Shown here in pieces: positions 24,696-34,252 of a DNA stretch of 64,000 nt. The position numbers and the translations under genes were made by a program. Within the stretch, counting starts at the first letter, position 1; each line of letters begins with the position of its first letter. A model generated the notes under the pieces. It saw only the letters and a program-made list of their open reading frames with translations, was not told the origin of the DNA and did no database searches. Origin of the DNA: Edaphovirga cremea (GTDB lineage Bacteria > Pseudomonadota > Gammaproteobacteria > Enterobacterales > Enterobacteriaceae); contig NZ_QOVA01000005.1 of the NCBI RefSeq assembly GCF_003332275.1, forward strand, positions 248,001-312,000, read 5' to 3'.

Positions 24696-25290
24696 ATGTT
24701 GAGCGTTATCCCTCACGAAAACGAGCAGATTTCACGTAGCGCGATCAGCCCTCCGGTCCCGTTCTTTCATTACAGTCATGCGCTGGCATTGCGAAATATG
24801 GTGCTGGCTTCCGGCGATGCCGAATTGCCGCTCTATTTACTGGCCCCTGAAATTGCGGTGCTGCTGGCCTACTTCCCGGATCTGCGCCAACGTCTGTTCA
24901 TCGAGACAATGTGGAACACTGGCGCACGCTTAAACGAAGCGTTGGCACTGACCCCGGCCTGTTTTTATCTTGATGCGGTGACGCCGTTCGTGGTGCTCAA
25001 GACCCTGAAGCAACGCACCATTGGCAAAGGCCGTCCGAAAAATGGACAGGCACTTAAACGCATTGTGCCGCTCCTGGATGCGGATTACGTGGCACGGCTG
25101 CGGGAGTATTTTGCGACGTTCAGACCGAAGAAGCATGAGCCGCTATGGGTGAACAAAAAAGGCGAGCCGGTCAGTGATGAAACCCCTAGGGGCTGGATAC
25201 GGGGAGCCGTTGAACGGGCAGAGCGTGACGGGGTAACGTTGAGCTTACCGGTCATTACCCCGAAAACCTTCAGGCACTCGTTCGCGATGC
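24696..25290 (+). pseudogene. Truncated ResD-like plasmid tyrosine recombinase
   Basis: From ATG at 24696 the protein reads 'SAISPPVPFFHYSHALALRNMVL', 'IETMWNTGARLNEALALTP' (first catalytic Arg), 'RTIGKGRPKNGQALKRIVPL' (Lys hairpin) and 'VITPKTFRHSFAM' (H/R box). This strongly resembles the D protein (ResD) of F-like plasmids, which resolves plasmid multimers. After 'HSFAM' the sequence switches abruptly to transposase sequence, so the second His and the Tyr nucleophile are missing and the enzyme is dead. It indicates that plasmid DNA was incorporated here. Confidence 0.75.
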
Positions 25291-25554
25291 TGCTACCCAA
25301 CTTAATCTCAGTGAGCGTCAGGTTCAGCGGCTCATTCTCGAACGTCATAACCTCCAGATCTCAGTTGAAACGCTGCGCAACTGGATGATCGCCGATGGCC
25401 TTTGGGTGCCGCGCTTGCGCCGCAAGCCCTGGGTTAACAGCCACGCTATCAGCGGGACTGCCTCGGTGAACTTGTCCAGATTGATGGCTCTCACCATGAC
25501 TGGTTCGAAGGCCGAGCCGACAAATACTGCCTTCTGGACTACGTTGAGATATAG
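25286..25554 (+). pseudogene. Fragment of an ISNCY/rve-type transposase with frameshift
   Basis: The frame 'DAATQLNLSERQVQRLILERHNLQISVETLRNWMIADGLWVPRLRRKPWVN' is the N-terminal HTH region of a transposase. After a one-base frameshift near 25443 it continues 'RYQRDCLGELVQIDGSHHDWFEGRADKYCLLDYVEI', containing the first catalytic Asp of the rve/DDE domain, and then ends. Both ends and the remaining catalytic residues are lacking. This matches large ISNCY-type (ISPlu15-like) transposases. It joins the ResD-like remnant without any spacer, so one insertion or deletion event created the border. Confidence 0.72.
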
Positions 25555-25738
25555 CAATCGCCAACCTACCCCCAGACCTGCCAAAATCCGCATGCCAGAA
25601 AAAAGTCTGTTTTACTACCGGGGTGATGTCTCTCGTGCTGATGTAGTGGTATGGGTTATCATACTAAAGTTCGGGTGTCACAGAACCCCGAACCGCTTCG
25701 CGGTGCTATCAGGCAATAGTGATTACAAAGGAGAGTTT

Positions 25739-25927
25739 ATGTCACAAGATGCAGAATGGAATGCTTTCTACGCTTATTGGGCAGGAAAAGCTGCATTATT
25801 CTTGTTCATCCCTACAGTGGTCCTTTGTTTATTAGCTAAAAATGACGTTTTAGAATGGTCACTGGTTTTCAAATCAGCACTGCTTACGGTAATTGCAATG
25901 TTAATCCGATATTTTCTTTCAAGATAA
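25739..25927 (+). CDS. Small two-helix membrane protein upstream of the TIR gene
   Basis: Encodes 62 residues from an ATG with AAAGGAG at good spacing; a longer ORF that starts in the transposase remnant is rejected. Two hydrophobic segments cover about residues 17-34 and 43-60, with 'MSQDAEWNAFYAYW' before them. It ends 31 bases before the TIR-domain gene on the same strand, so the two are probably one unit. Small membrane partners accompany several TIR and cyclic-nucleotide defence effectors, but no family is recognised here. Confidence 0.7.
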   Translation: MSQDAEWNAFYAYWAGKAALFLFIPTVVLCLLAKNDVLEWSLVFKSALLTVIAMLIRYFLSR

Positions 25928-25958
25928 ATGATGGTTTTTTAAGTAAAAGGATCGACGG

Positions 25959-27065
25959 ATGTCAATCACACAACAGCTTCAACAAATAGCAGACCAGCTC
26001 CCGGACTATTCAAAAAAAGACTTTAGTGAGCTTGAAAAAATAGTCAACGTTGCGGATGAAATCGGTAAAGCCTGGTCAGGTTCTTGGCTAGGTTACCAGT
26101 CGCGTGTTTATTATGCTAATTTTGCATCTCCTCCTCCCGGAGCAAATTTTAGTATGCAGTTTGGACTCAGGGATATGTATACAATGGGTTCGAAAGGCGA
26201 CTGGAGGGAATATAAATTTGAAGGTGTTACAGGCCTTATATATAAGGAGTCTGGTGACATAGATTTGGACGTCTATAAAAAACAAGCTGATAATGCTGCT
26301 GAAATATTCGAATCATCTAAAGGAAATGTGTTATCTGCAATATACGCCAATAAATCCAAGCTCCAATCTGATGACAAATTTCTTGATGATTTAATTTCAA
26401 AGATTGAAGGCATGAAAATCTATCGTGAGTCGGACTATGTAAAAGTTCAGATGCCAAGCGGGAAATTCCTGAGTTCAGACATGGATGCTATGTCACAGGG
26501 ATTAAAAACTCCTCCTCACATAGCTGTAATCGCAAAGGTAGCTGCTTTAAGAGAGTCATTTAATAGATGCATGGAGCTGAAAAAGGAAATAATAAAATTA
26601 AGTAGCCATATCAGTAATATAGAATCAAGAGAGGTAAGGGATGACCGAATCGGCACAAATATATTCATTGGTCATGGCCGCTCTCACTTATGGCGAGAGT
26701 TGAAGGATTTCGTTAAAGATAAATTACGTCTTCCATATGACGAATTTAATCGAGTACCTGTTGCCGGAACAACTAACATAGCCCGGTTAGCTCAAATGCT
26801 TGATCAGTCATGCTTCGCATTTTTAATCATGACGGCAGAAGATGAGTTAAATGATGGCAGTATGCAGGCAAGAATGAATGTAATTCACGAGGTGGGATTA
26901 TTTCAAGGCCGCCTTGGTTTTGAAAGAGCTATAGTCCTCTTAGAAGAAGGTTGTCAAGAATTTACAAACATTAATGGATTAGGCCAAATAAGATTTCCCA
27001 AAGGGAATATATCTGCAATATTTGAACAAGTAAGAGAAGTGCTGGAAAGAGAAGAGATTATTTAA
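25959..27065 (+). CDS. TIR-like (CAP12/PycTIR-type) nucleotide-binding protein, candidate NADase effector
   Basis: Encodes 368 residues after AAAGGATCG. Residues 1-225 are helical with an N-terminal 'ITQQLQQIADQLPDY' and a small beta part, family unknown. Residues ~228-368 match the TIR-like domain seen in CBASS Cap12 and PycTIR effectors: 'NIFIGHGRSHLWRELKDFVKDKLRLP', 'GTTNIARLAQMLDQSCFAFLIMTAEDE', 'ARMNVIHEVGLFQGRLGFERAIVLLEEG'. The Glu in 'VIHEVGLF' is the expected catalytic acid. Proteins of this type consume NAD+ on infection. No cyclase gene is visible nearby, so the trigger must be its own N-terminal part or an outside signal. It lies between transposon remnants, a typical defence-island setting. 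Confidence 0.82.
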   Translation: MSITQQLQQIADQLPDYSKKDFSELEKIVNVADEIGKAWSGSWLGYQSRVYYANFASPPPGANFSMQFGLRDMYTMGSKGDWREYKFEGVTGLIYKESGDIDLDVYKKQADNAAEIFESSKGNVLSAIYANKSKLQSDDKFLDDLISKIEGMKIYRESDYVKVQMPSGKFLSSDMDAMSQGLKTPPHIAVIAKVAALRESFNRCMELKKEIIKLSSHISNIESREVRDDRIGTNIFIGHGRSHLWRELKDFVKDKLRLPYDEFNRVPVAGTTNIARLAQMLDQSCFAFLIMTAEDELNDGSMQARMNVIHEVGLFQGRLGFERAIVLLEEGCQEFTNINGLGQIRFPKGNISAIFEQVREVLEREEII

Positions 27066-27084
27066 AAATTAGAGGGGTTTTAGT

Positions 27085-27381
27085 ATGTTGACTTTAAGTA
27101 CAGATGTAATACCTGAAATTTATAGAATTACTAACGTTCATGGTTTTATTGAGTATACACATAGAATTGAAATTTCAAATAAAGGGCTAATTAGAAATTT
27201 CACGGAAAGAAATAGGAATGAACATCAAGAAGCCTATGAGGCTTTTGTCAGGAGTGCTGGAAATCAAGGGAATGTGATTTACGGTGTAAAGATTTCGACA
27301 TCAACTGCTCAATTCAAAGAAGGAATTTACCTTTATATAACTTATTATGGAACATTAGCGACCATAGAGGAAAGAATTTGA
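27085..27381 (+). CDS. Small protein downstream of the TIR gene, unknown
   Basis: Encodes 98 residues, with GAGGGG upstream, 19 bases after the TIR gene stop. Beta-rich: 'IYRITNVHGFIEYTHRIEIS', 'GNVIYGVKISTSTAQFKEGIYLYITYYGTLATI'. Close spacing and the hairpin that follows it suggest that it is the third gene of the TIR transcript. It could be a regulator or antidote of the TIR effector. No family recognised. Confidence 0.6.
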   Translation: MLTLSTDVIPEIYRITNVHGFIEYTHRIEISNKGLIRNFTERNRNEHQEAYEAFVRSAGNQGNVIYGVKISTSTAQFKEGIYLYITYYGTLATIEERI

Positions 27382-27397
27382 GTTGGTTCGTACAATG

Positions 27398-27459
27398 ACG
27401 TTATGTAAAAGAGCCACCTACGGGATCTGATTCTCGCAGGCGGCTTTTCTACATAACGT
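27398..27459. terminator. Long palindrome after the TIR unit, bidirectional terminator or recombination site
   Basis: ACGTTATGTA (27398-27407) pairs perfectly with TACATAACGT (27450-27459), and inside it AGCC-x-CCT / AGG-x-GGCT pair again around an 18-base loop. The right arm carries GGCTTTTCT, so it can act as an intrinsic terminator for the plus-strand unit. The size and imperfect inner symmetry also recall folded single-strand recombination sites, but the attC core polarity (AAC ... GTT) is reversed here. Confidence 0.65.
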
Positions 27460-27654
27460 GTGGCACATTTAGCGCCCTTCAGGATCAACGTTGCTGTTAA
27501 TAACACCCCGAACGCCCCAAAACGACCAATTATCTTACTGAGAATCGCCGCTCTGATGTTGCTAATTTATTAATAAAGTCAGGTGTGCTGTTTCACTTCA
27601 AAAACCAACTCAAAGACCAATTTTGAACACTTTTCTCTAAACCTAGAGATAATC

Positions 27655-28305
27655 GGTTCTGTCGCATTAAGGAGTTGTCAGGTAACATGCTGTTTTTTAT
27701 GTTGCCTGCCCATGTCTCTGCTCCGAAACGCCTTCAGTCGCCTGCATCACCCCGTCGATGTTATCGCGCAATGTGTTCACTCGTATCTGGCTTACTCACT
27801 GAGTTTACGGAACCTGGAAGAGATGATGGCAGAGCGCGGTATTGTCGTTGACCATTCTACGCTGCACCGTTGGGTTATCCGCCTGGTGCTCTTGCTGGAT
27901 AAGGTCTTTCGCCGACATAAACGCGCAGTGGGCCGTCGGTGGCGCATGGATGAAACCACCATCAAAATCAAGGGACAGTGGAAATATCTGTATCGCGCGG
28001 TGGATACTGCAGGTCAAACCATCGACTTCCTGCTGACCGCCAAACGGGATACCACAGCCACATTGCGCTTCTTTTGCAAGGCCATTCGTCATCACGGTGA
28101 ACCCGAGGTGGTGACTATTGATAAAAGCGGGGCCAATACCGCTGCCATCACCGAAATCAACAAACCGAAAAGTGAAAAGGAGGCTATCACCGTCAGGCAA
28201 AGCAAGTACCTGAATAACCTGATTGAGCAGGACCACCGGAATATCAAACGGCGAACACGACCCATGCTCATCAAATTGCACACCGAGGGCGGAGGTTTGT
28301 TGTAA
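27655..28305 (+). mobile_element. Degenerate IS6-family insertion sequence
   Basis: The left end at 27655 reads GGTTCTGTCGCA, close to IS6-family terminal repeats, 57 bases before the transposase ATG. No matching right end was found; sequence after the transposase catalytic Glu no longer resembles the family. The element is therefore cut at its right side. Confidence 0.65.
27712..28305 (+). pseudogene. IS6-family DDE transposase, C-terminally truncated
   Basis: Encodes 197 residues against about 235 usual. The HTH region 'LSLRNLEEMMAERGIVVDHSTLHRWV' is followed by the catalytic domain: 'WRMDETTIKIKGQWKYLYRAVD' (first Asp), 'VTIDKSGANTAAI' (second Asp) and 'NLIEQDHRNIKRRTRPML' (Glu). After 'RPML' the expected 'GFKSF...' ending is replaced by unrelated residues and a stop. 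The DDE triad is retained but the final helices are lost, so activity is doubtful. Confidence 0.82.
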
Positions 28306-28727
28306 CTGCAACGCTTGGGGCATTGTGACAATTTGACCTTGAAGGATAAACCCTAGCGAACACCGGTGCTCACAATTTATAAACGATGATATTTCACTTT
28401 ATCGAAGGTGTCGGAATGGGGGTTTCTGCTAGATAGCAGTAGATCAAATCCATTTCTCTTTGAGTAAGCGTATCGGTCTCATGAAATGCTCGCCAATCCT
28501 CACCGTCCCAATGAACATTATCCCATAGATCTTTGTCATCTTTCGCCCAGTAGTAGCCTTTCTTTCTCATTTTTGATCCCTGCCGCTATAAAATTAGACT
28601 CCTTAGGTATAGATGATAAACCGATAGATCTCTATGAGAGAAAATTCTCATTTGCCTACTGCGGAGTTCGCATCGCTTGGACAATACAGAACATAAAATT
28701 TAAAAGACCAAGAACTCCGCTTTTTCA
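28306..28727. other. Remnant zone with a start-less minus-strand fragment
   Basis: No complete gene. On the minus strand a coding-looking fragment runs roughly from 28640 to TGA at 28394-28396, with 'KGYYWAKDDKDLWDNVHWDGEDWRAF' in two parts and 'LTQREMDLIYCYLAETPIP', but no start codon in frame. It is probably the end of a small gene cut by the rearrangements around the IS6 element. Confidence 0.4.
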
Positions 28728-29324
28728 ATGGCGAGGCCCATAGAAACGGTTTTACCTGACTTGAGTGGTAAGATCCGCTTTAAGATTAGACTGTTAGTAC
28801 TTTTCAAAATGAATCCACTTACTTTCCTGAGTTGTGTGCAATTCGGCAGCACCTCTCCTTACGCGCAGAGAAATTCAAGTATCGGTCGAGCGCTTGCACG
28901 TAATCCTTCGTTTGCAGCTCGAATAGAGGCGACAAAGCGTATTGAGCTATGCCCAGACGGAACAGAAAAAATTATCTGGCAGTCTGAGATAGAACGCATT
29001 CACCGCATCGTTCTAAAAAATGCCAGAGGTCATGCTTTTCACGAGTACGGTGAACCGATGCAGGATGATCCTGAACAGATATGGGCAATGCCATTAGTGC
29101 TGCTGAATCCGGAACAGCGCCAATATTTCGAGGATGTCAATTCATCGATATGGCCCGAGGTCGGTAGTAGAATGATGGCGCGGATCGCTACTGGCCTTGA
29201 TCTGGTTAACGGATGGATTAGCATACAAGATGGAATTTATCGCTATTCTGTATTTCAGGAGAAAGGACTAGTTGTCCGTTCAGTAATCCACAACTACCTT
29301 GCGACTGAGGTCATCTGGAGCTGA
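28728..29324 (+). CDS. Unknown protein, probably a C-terminal part of a longer family member
   Basis: Encodes 198 residues. From about residue 40 on it is well formed: 'SIGRALARNPSFAARIEATKRIELCPDGTEKIIWQSEIERIHRIVLKNARGHAFHEYGEP' and 'VVRSVIHNYLATEVIWS', in two parts. I associate this pattern with the C-terminal part of longer proteins of unknown function that carry a cysteine/HNH-like front. The first ~38 residues ('RPIETVLPDLSGKIRFKIRL') look unrelated and may come from the joined sequence. No good ribosome-binding site precedes the ATG. Likely a truncated or fused remnant. Confidence 0.5.
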   Translation: MARPIETVLPDLSGKIRFKIRLLVLFKMNPLTFLSCVQFGSTSPYAQRNSSIGRALARNPSFAARIEATKRIELCPDGTEKIIWQSEIERIHRIVLKNARGHAFHEYGEPMQDDPEQIWAMPLVLLNPEQRQYFEDVNSSIWPEVGSRMMARIATGLDLVNGWISIQDGIYRYSVFQEKGLVVRSVIHNYLATEVIWS

Positions 29325-29666
29325 GCAGCTCCATCAGACGACAACATGCGTCAGTAATTCAAACCTAGGCTCCTATACATCCTTACTGGGTAAGTCGCTT
29401 GGAATAGAGCAAAACGTGAGGGTTAATTTGCATAAAAATCGACCTAGGTACGCAGATGGGTACATGTATTGCCGAACCCTTATGAACACTAGTTAAAGCA
29501 TAATCCAGATCAATACGGGTAATATCTCAGCCAGACGGACATCCGCAGGCACCCCGAGTCAACGGCCTTCATTATTGGAGCGGACATCGCGCAGGTCAAG
29601 GCTCAATTTTCTGCCTGTCGTCTATGATTAGAGGAGTAGAAAAAATGTACCGCCAAGGCTGTTATC
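29325..29666. other. Gene-free stretch
   Basis: I see no gene, repeat or strong hairpin here. The preceding gene ends at 29324 and the broken sensor gene begins at 29667. Confidence 0.5.
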
Positions 29667-30804
29667 ATGAAAAGCCATCTGATAAAACTCAAAAACCGCT
29701 ATCCCCTGCATACCCAGATTGCTGCCCTTTTTACTTTGTTGATTATCTCGATCGGTAGCATCATTATTTATTTCAATCACAGCCAACTGACCAGACTGAG
29801 CGAGATCAGTACCAACTAACAATATCAAAAAACAGCCGAGGCCATTGCTGCAGAGCTTAATGCGGTCACCAGAACCATGATGATGTCGGTTAATATTCTT
29901 GTCGGTATGCCAATCACGGAAGCGTCAGACGTTGAGCAAAGAATGGCTTATGTGGGTAAGCTCATCGTAATATTGCGGCAGAATGACTACGCCAGTTCAG
30001 TTTATGTCGCTTATTCCAATGGGGATTTCTTTATTCTGCGACGCTTGACGACGGTTAATCGCACTTTATTTGAAGCACCCGAGAATGCGCAGTGGCTGGT
30101 GCAAAGCATCCGTTTTTTAGACACTGCGCCAGAAACCCGGGTTATTTTTCTTGATGGCGCGCAACAGGTTATTGCTGAAAGAAATCCGAGCTACGATAAC
30201 TATGATCCCCGCACACGTAGCTGGTTTATTCTGAGTAGTCTGTTTAATGCTTAAGAACAAAACTGGTTCGGTTCTGTTGTGGGCATCAATGACCATGTCA
30301 ATCAATACAGCCTGGTGATTGCCACACCCGCCGCCTATCTTACTGCTGTCGCCATTTACACCCACGGCTATCCGCTGGAATGAGCAAAATATTCCCCTAT
30401 CAGATATATCCTCACTGCCCGCAGATCAAAATGACCCCAGCCATTTTTGGCAGATACTGAAAGGCAACACGGTTGCAGGAGTATTTGATAAAAACAATAT
30501 CCCGACCCAACTGCATGACTTATTTCAATCTGATCTTCCGCTGCATTATGTCGCCGTCCCCATGCAGACCTATGATAATCAGCTTCTGGGTTTCTTGTTA
30601 TTACTCCACCCTTACGAACAAAGTGCCGAGCCCGAGGGTGAAAAAATACAGTTGATTAAGGCATTGGTCGGTACGTTGTCTGTTGCCATAGAAACCCAAT
30701 ATCTGCTGCAAGAACAGAAGAACCTGATGAACTCTTTCATCAAACTGATTGCTGGCGCGATAGATCGCCTTATAGACCCGGTAAAATGTTATCAGAGGCG
30801 CTGA
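29667..30804 (+). pseudogene. Broken membrane sensor of the dCache / HD-GYP type
   Basis: The gene starts 'MKSHLIKLKNRYPLHTQIAA' with a membrane helix, then meets stop codons at 29817-29819 and 30252-30254 and a frameshift near 30320-30370. Pieced together it gives a periplasmic sensor domain ('YASSVYVAYSNGDFFILRRL', 'YDNYDPRTRSWF') and then 'LLQEQKNLMNSFIKLIAGAID', the helix that precedes HD-GYP phosphodiesterase domains. The HD-GYP domain itself is missing; sequence ends 12 bases before the btsR stop. Several independent lesions show it has been non-functional for some time. It probably once linked an external ligand to cyclic-di-GMP breakdown. Confidence 0.77.
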
Positions 30805-30816
30805 ATATCAGTCCCA

Positions 30817-31542
30817 CTATCCTTTCAAACCCAGCATCTCCTTGAGCGACTTGAGATACCGCCGGCTCACAGGCACAGACTGTCCATTGCTGAGTTCGAT
30901 CTCTGCCTGGCCACTCTCTTCAAGCCGAATCTCGCGTAGATGCGCCATGTTGATCAGAAATTGACGGTGGCAACGCACCAGCGGCGTTCTGCTCTCCAAC
31001 GTTTTCAACGTCAGTTCAGTAAAACACTCCATACCATCCGCTCGCGTGACGTAAACGCCACTCAAACGCGAACTGGCAAACATGACATCATCGGTACTCA
31101 ATAAATAGATACGACTGTGTCCGGTGCAAGGAACATATTTCAGGACTGCCTCTTTTTCTTTCAATGAGGCAATATTCTGCTCAGGACGATTATCGTGGAG
31201 GCGGCGCAGCGTTTTAGCCAAACGTTGGGACTCAATGGGTTTGAGCAGATAATCGAAAGCATTCTCTTCAAATGCCTTGATCGCATACTCATCAAACGCC
31301 GTAAGGAAAACGATATAGGGCATTTGTTCTGGATCAAGCATCCCGAGCATTTCGAGACCGGTGATACGTGGCATCTGAATATCCAGGAAAATGACATCGG
31401 GATGCAGGCGATGAACGGCACCGATGGCCTCTACCGCGTTGGCGCATTCGCCGAGGATTGAGACGTGCGGATCCTGTTCGAGTAAACACCGCAGATTTTC
31501 ACGCGCCAGCGGTTCATCATCGACGATTAAAACAGTTAACAT
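30817..31542 (-). CDS. btsR: LytTR response regulator BtsR
   Basis: Encodes 241 residues. The receiver domain has the phosphoacceptor Asp in '[14 protein letters not shown]', a Thr in '[11 protein letters not shown]' and 'YLLKPI'. A LytTR DNA-binding domain follows ('[17 protein letters not shown]', '[21 protein letters not shown]'). It overlaps the kinase gene btsS by seven bases. In E. coli the BtsS/BtsR pair responds to external pyruvate and activates a pyruvate transporter gene (btsT); no such transporter lies in this window. The protein is close to YehT in length and motifs. Confidence 0.92.
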   Translation of the reverse strand: MLTVLIVDDEPLARENLRCLLEQDPHVSILGECANAVEAIGAVHRLHPDVIFLDIQMPRITGLEMLGMLDPEQMPYIVFLTAFDEYAIKAFEENAFDYLLKPIESQRLAKTLRRLHDNRPEQNIASLKEKEAVLKYVPCTGHSRIYLLSTDDVMFASSRLSGVYVTRADGMECFTELTLKTLESRTPLVRCHRQFLINMAHLREIRLEESGQAEIELSNGQSVPVSRRYLKSLKEMLGLKG

Positions 31543-33227
31543 GGCTCTCTCCCCATAAGCGGCAGGCAGAGGATAATACGTGTAAATTCATTAGGTTGAA
31601 ATTCCACATCAATCCCATATTCATCGCCGTATCTAATGCGTATACGCTTGTCGACCAGATTCATGCCCAATCCGGAACCGCCTGGGGCCATACGGTAAAG
31701 ACCCGCATTATCCTCCACGCTCAGGTACAACTTGTCGTTATACTGCTCTGCGCGCAGAGTGATGACCCCCTTGCCCAGCAAATGGGATGTGCCATGCTTT
31801 ATGGCATTTTCCACGATGGGTTGCAGTGAAAAAGCAGGTAATCGCACCGCAAGAAGCACATCGGGTAAGTCGAAATGGATTTGCAAGCGATCGTGAAAAC
31901 GCGCCTTCTCTATTTGCAGATAGGCATCGACATGCTCTATTTCGTCCGCCAGCGTGACTTCCTCTTCCGGTCGTTTCAGATTTTTTCTGAAAAAAGTCGA
32001 AAGGGATTGCACCAATTGCCCGGCATGTTCGCTATCACGGCGAATCACGGCCACCAATGTGTTAAGAGCATTAAAAAGGAAGTGCGGATTGACCTGGGCA
32101 TGCAGCAATTTGATTTCTGACTGCGTCAGCAATTGCTGTTGTCGCTCATATTGCCCGGCAAGGATTTGTGCGGAAAGCAGGCTCGCTATACCTTCACCGA
32201 ACGTGCGATTAATCGAGCTGAATAACCGATTTTTGGCCTCATACAATTTTATCGTACCGATGACAGTCTGATTTTCCCCGCGCAACGGAATAACCAGGGT
32301 CGATCCCAATTTACAACCGCGATGCAGTGAACACTGATAGGGAACTTCATTGCCATCGGCATACACCACCTCATTATTGTCGATGGCCCGCCGGGAGTGC
32401 CGAGATGAAATTGCCGTGCCGGGAAGGTGGTGATCATCACCTAATCCAATGAAAGCCAAGAGTTTTTCGCGATCGGTAATGGCGACAGCGCCGATATCCA
32501 GCTCCTGATAAATAACTTGCGCCACCCGCATGCTATTTTCCTGATTAAAACCTTGCCGCAAAAAACCTTCGGTACACACCGCGATTTTCAAAGCTCGCGC
32601 TGAAAAAGCTGACGTGTATTTTTCAAACATCGCGCGGCGATCCAGAAGAATGCGCATAAACATGGCAGCACCGATACTGTTCGTCACAATCATCGGCGCG
32701 GCAATACTTTTAACCAGATGCAATGCCTCCTGAAAGGGACGCGCGACGAGCAGTATGATACCCATCTGCAGTATTTCAGCCACCAGCGTAACGCCTGCGA
32801 CAGTAAAAGGATTGAGCAAACGATCTATGCGCCCGCGTTTTATCAGCATGCGGTGCACCAGTCCCCCAAGTAACCCCTCTACTACCGTGGATATCATGCA
32901 GCTCAGTGCCGTCATGCCACCGAGGGAATAACGATGCAAACCGCCAGTTAACCCCACCAGCATTCCCACCACCGGGCCACCTAATAACCCGCCCAATACG
33001 GCACCAATTGCACGGGTATTGGCAATAGAGTCTTGAATATGTAACCCAAAGTAAGTACCCATAATACAGAATATAGAAAATATGAGATAACAAAGCAGTT
33101 TGTGCGGTAAACGCACAGTTACTTGCATTAGGGGTATAAATAGCGGTGTTTTACTCAATAAATAGGCGATCACCAGATATACACACATCTGCTGCAACAA
33201 CAAAAGAATCAGATTAAACTCATACAT
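31536..33227 (-). CDS. btsS: LytS-type sensor histidine kinase BtsS
   Basis: Encodes 563 residues. The N-terminal ~200 residues hold the LytS-type membrane domain with six or so helices ('[23 protein letters not shown]'). A GAF-like segment follows, then the His-kinase core: '[18 protein letters not shown]' with the phosphorylated His region, and the ATP-binding '[12 protein letters not shown]' and '[12 protein letters not shown]'. This is the YehU/BtsS subtype. It is co-transcribed with btsR through a seven-base overlap. It should sense pyruvate outside the cell. Confidence 0.93.
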   Translation of the reverse strand: MYEFNLILLLLQQMCVYLVIAYLLSKTPLFIPLMQVTVRLPHKLLCYLIFSIFCIMGTYFGLHIQDSIANTRAIGAVLGGLLGGPVVGMLVGLTGGLHRYSLGGMTALSCMISTVVEGLLGGLVHRMLIKRGRIDRLLNPFTVAGVTLVAEILQMGIILLVARPFQEALHLVKSIAAPMIVTNSIGAAMFMRILLDRRAMFEKYTSAFSARALKIAVCTEGFLRQGFNQENSMRVAQVIYQELDIGAVAITDREKLLAFIGLGDDHHLPGTAISSRHSRRAIDNNEVVYADGNEVPYQCSLHRGCKLGSTLVIPLRGENQTVIGTIKLYEAKNRLFSSINRTFGEGIASLLSAQILAGQYERQQQLLTQSEIKLLHAQVNPHFLFNALNTLVAVIRRDSEHAGQLVQSLSTFFRKNLKRPEEEVTLADEIEHVDAYLQIEKARFHDRLQIHFDLPDVLLAVRLPAFSLQPIVENAIKHGTSHLLGKGVITLRAEQYNDKLYLSVEDNAGLYRMAPGGSGLGMNLVDKRIRIRYGDEYGIDVEFQPNEFTRIILCLPLMGREPC

Positions 33228-33382
33228 AAACTGCGACTCGGCTTTCGAAGACGCCCGACACTATCCTGGAGCCATCGGGCATGATTGCGTTAAAATAACG
33301 CAAAGTGGGAGAGGTATCTTTGACACAACTCACTAATTAATTTATTAAATTACGTATTACTGAGTAAGAAGGAGTCTTAGCA

Positions 33383-34252
33383 TTAAGTGTGTCGTAATTG
33401 AAGGATCTTGTTTTCATTTTTATTGGATAGTATGTGTGCCAACGTCTTCATGAACTTCTCATTTTTTTTATTATCGGTAACGTACAGATAATCTGCTATT
33501 ACTGCGCCATCAATTTTTTCCTTCAAATATTTTTCGTCTGGGAATTGATCCCAGCATTTTGATGTGATAATGGCCATTGTTCCTTCCCTTTCCATAGACC
33601 GAATTATTTCGTCTGCTTTGTATTCAAACAATATTTCTGCGGCAGAATAACTGCCTTGCCTCCCCTGCTGAGAAAGTAACTCATTAAAAAATACTGTATT
33701 CTCAGTAACGTTTTGAAGACAACGTACAATTATATCTGTACCAGGCTCTGTTGCCGCCTTAGGTTTTTTGGTCACTGCAATCAATTCTGTACTGGGTCGC
33801 TCATAGCAGAGCACTTTTCCAGGCCGCACGAGTTTCTCTGTTGAGAGCAATATAGAGTTATCATTAAAATCAATAACATCATTCAGTGCTTCGGTAAATT
33901 TGATGTTGTAAGAAGAGAGCGACATAACGACCGAATTCTTAAGAAAAGTTGGATAACCCTCATCAAAAACGACCTCTATTTTAACTTTATCCGTGATGAA
34001 TTCACCCTCAACACTGAGCATTTTCTGATAGATCGGATAAAGTTTATCATACAATTTAACCCCTAATGCTGTGAGCTTTACTGCATTCCTGTCGCGGTAA
34101 AACAGTTCTCCACCCATGTCCTGCTCCAGACTGGCTATGATTTTTCCTAGTGGGGAGCGAGTAATGAATAGTCGCTCTGCCGCATCAGACATATTGCGAC
34201 TTTCAGCTAATTTAATGAAATATTTCATTTTTTTAGACAAGAAGATTCCCAT
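33383..34252 (-). CDS. LysR-family transcriptional regulator
   Basis: Encodes 289 residues. The N-terminal winged HTH is clear ('MKYFIKLAESRNMSDAAERLFITRSPLGKIIASLEQDMG', read in two parts). The C-terminal part is shorter and more AT-rich than standard LysR effector domains and poorly matches common subfamilies, with many Lys/Asn residues. It resembles the virulence-linked LysR group of enterics in its N-terminal 'FFLSKKMKYF' type opening. It stands alone, with AT-rich DNA of nearly 600 bases upstream. No target can be named from position. Confidence 0.85.
   Translation of the reverse strand: MGIFLSKKMKYFIKLAESRNMSDAAERLFITRSPLGKIIASLEQDMGGELFYRDRNAVKLTALGVKLYDKLYPIYQKMLSVEGEFITDKVKIEVVFDEGYPTFLKNSVVMSLSSYNIKFTEALNDVIDFNDNSILLSTEKLVRPGKVLCYERPSTELIAVTKKPKAATEPGTDIIVRCLQNVTENTVFFNELLSQQGRQGSYSAAEILFEYKADEIIRSMEREGTMAIITSKCWDQFPDEKYLKEKIDGAVIADYLYVTDNKKNEKFMKTLAHILSNKNENKILQLRHT

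Noticed and set aside
27398-27459. Integron attC site
   Set aside because: The outer arms read GTTA ... TAAC, opposite to the AAC ... GTT core polarity of attC, and no integrase or cassette array is present.
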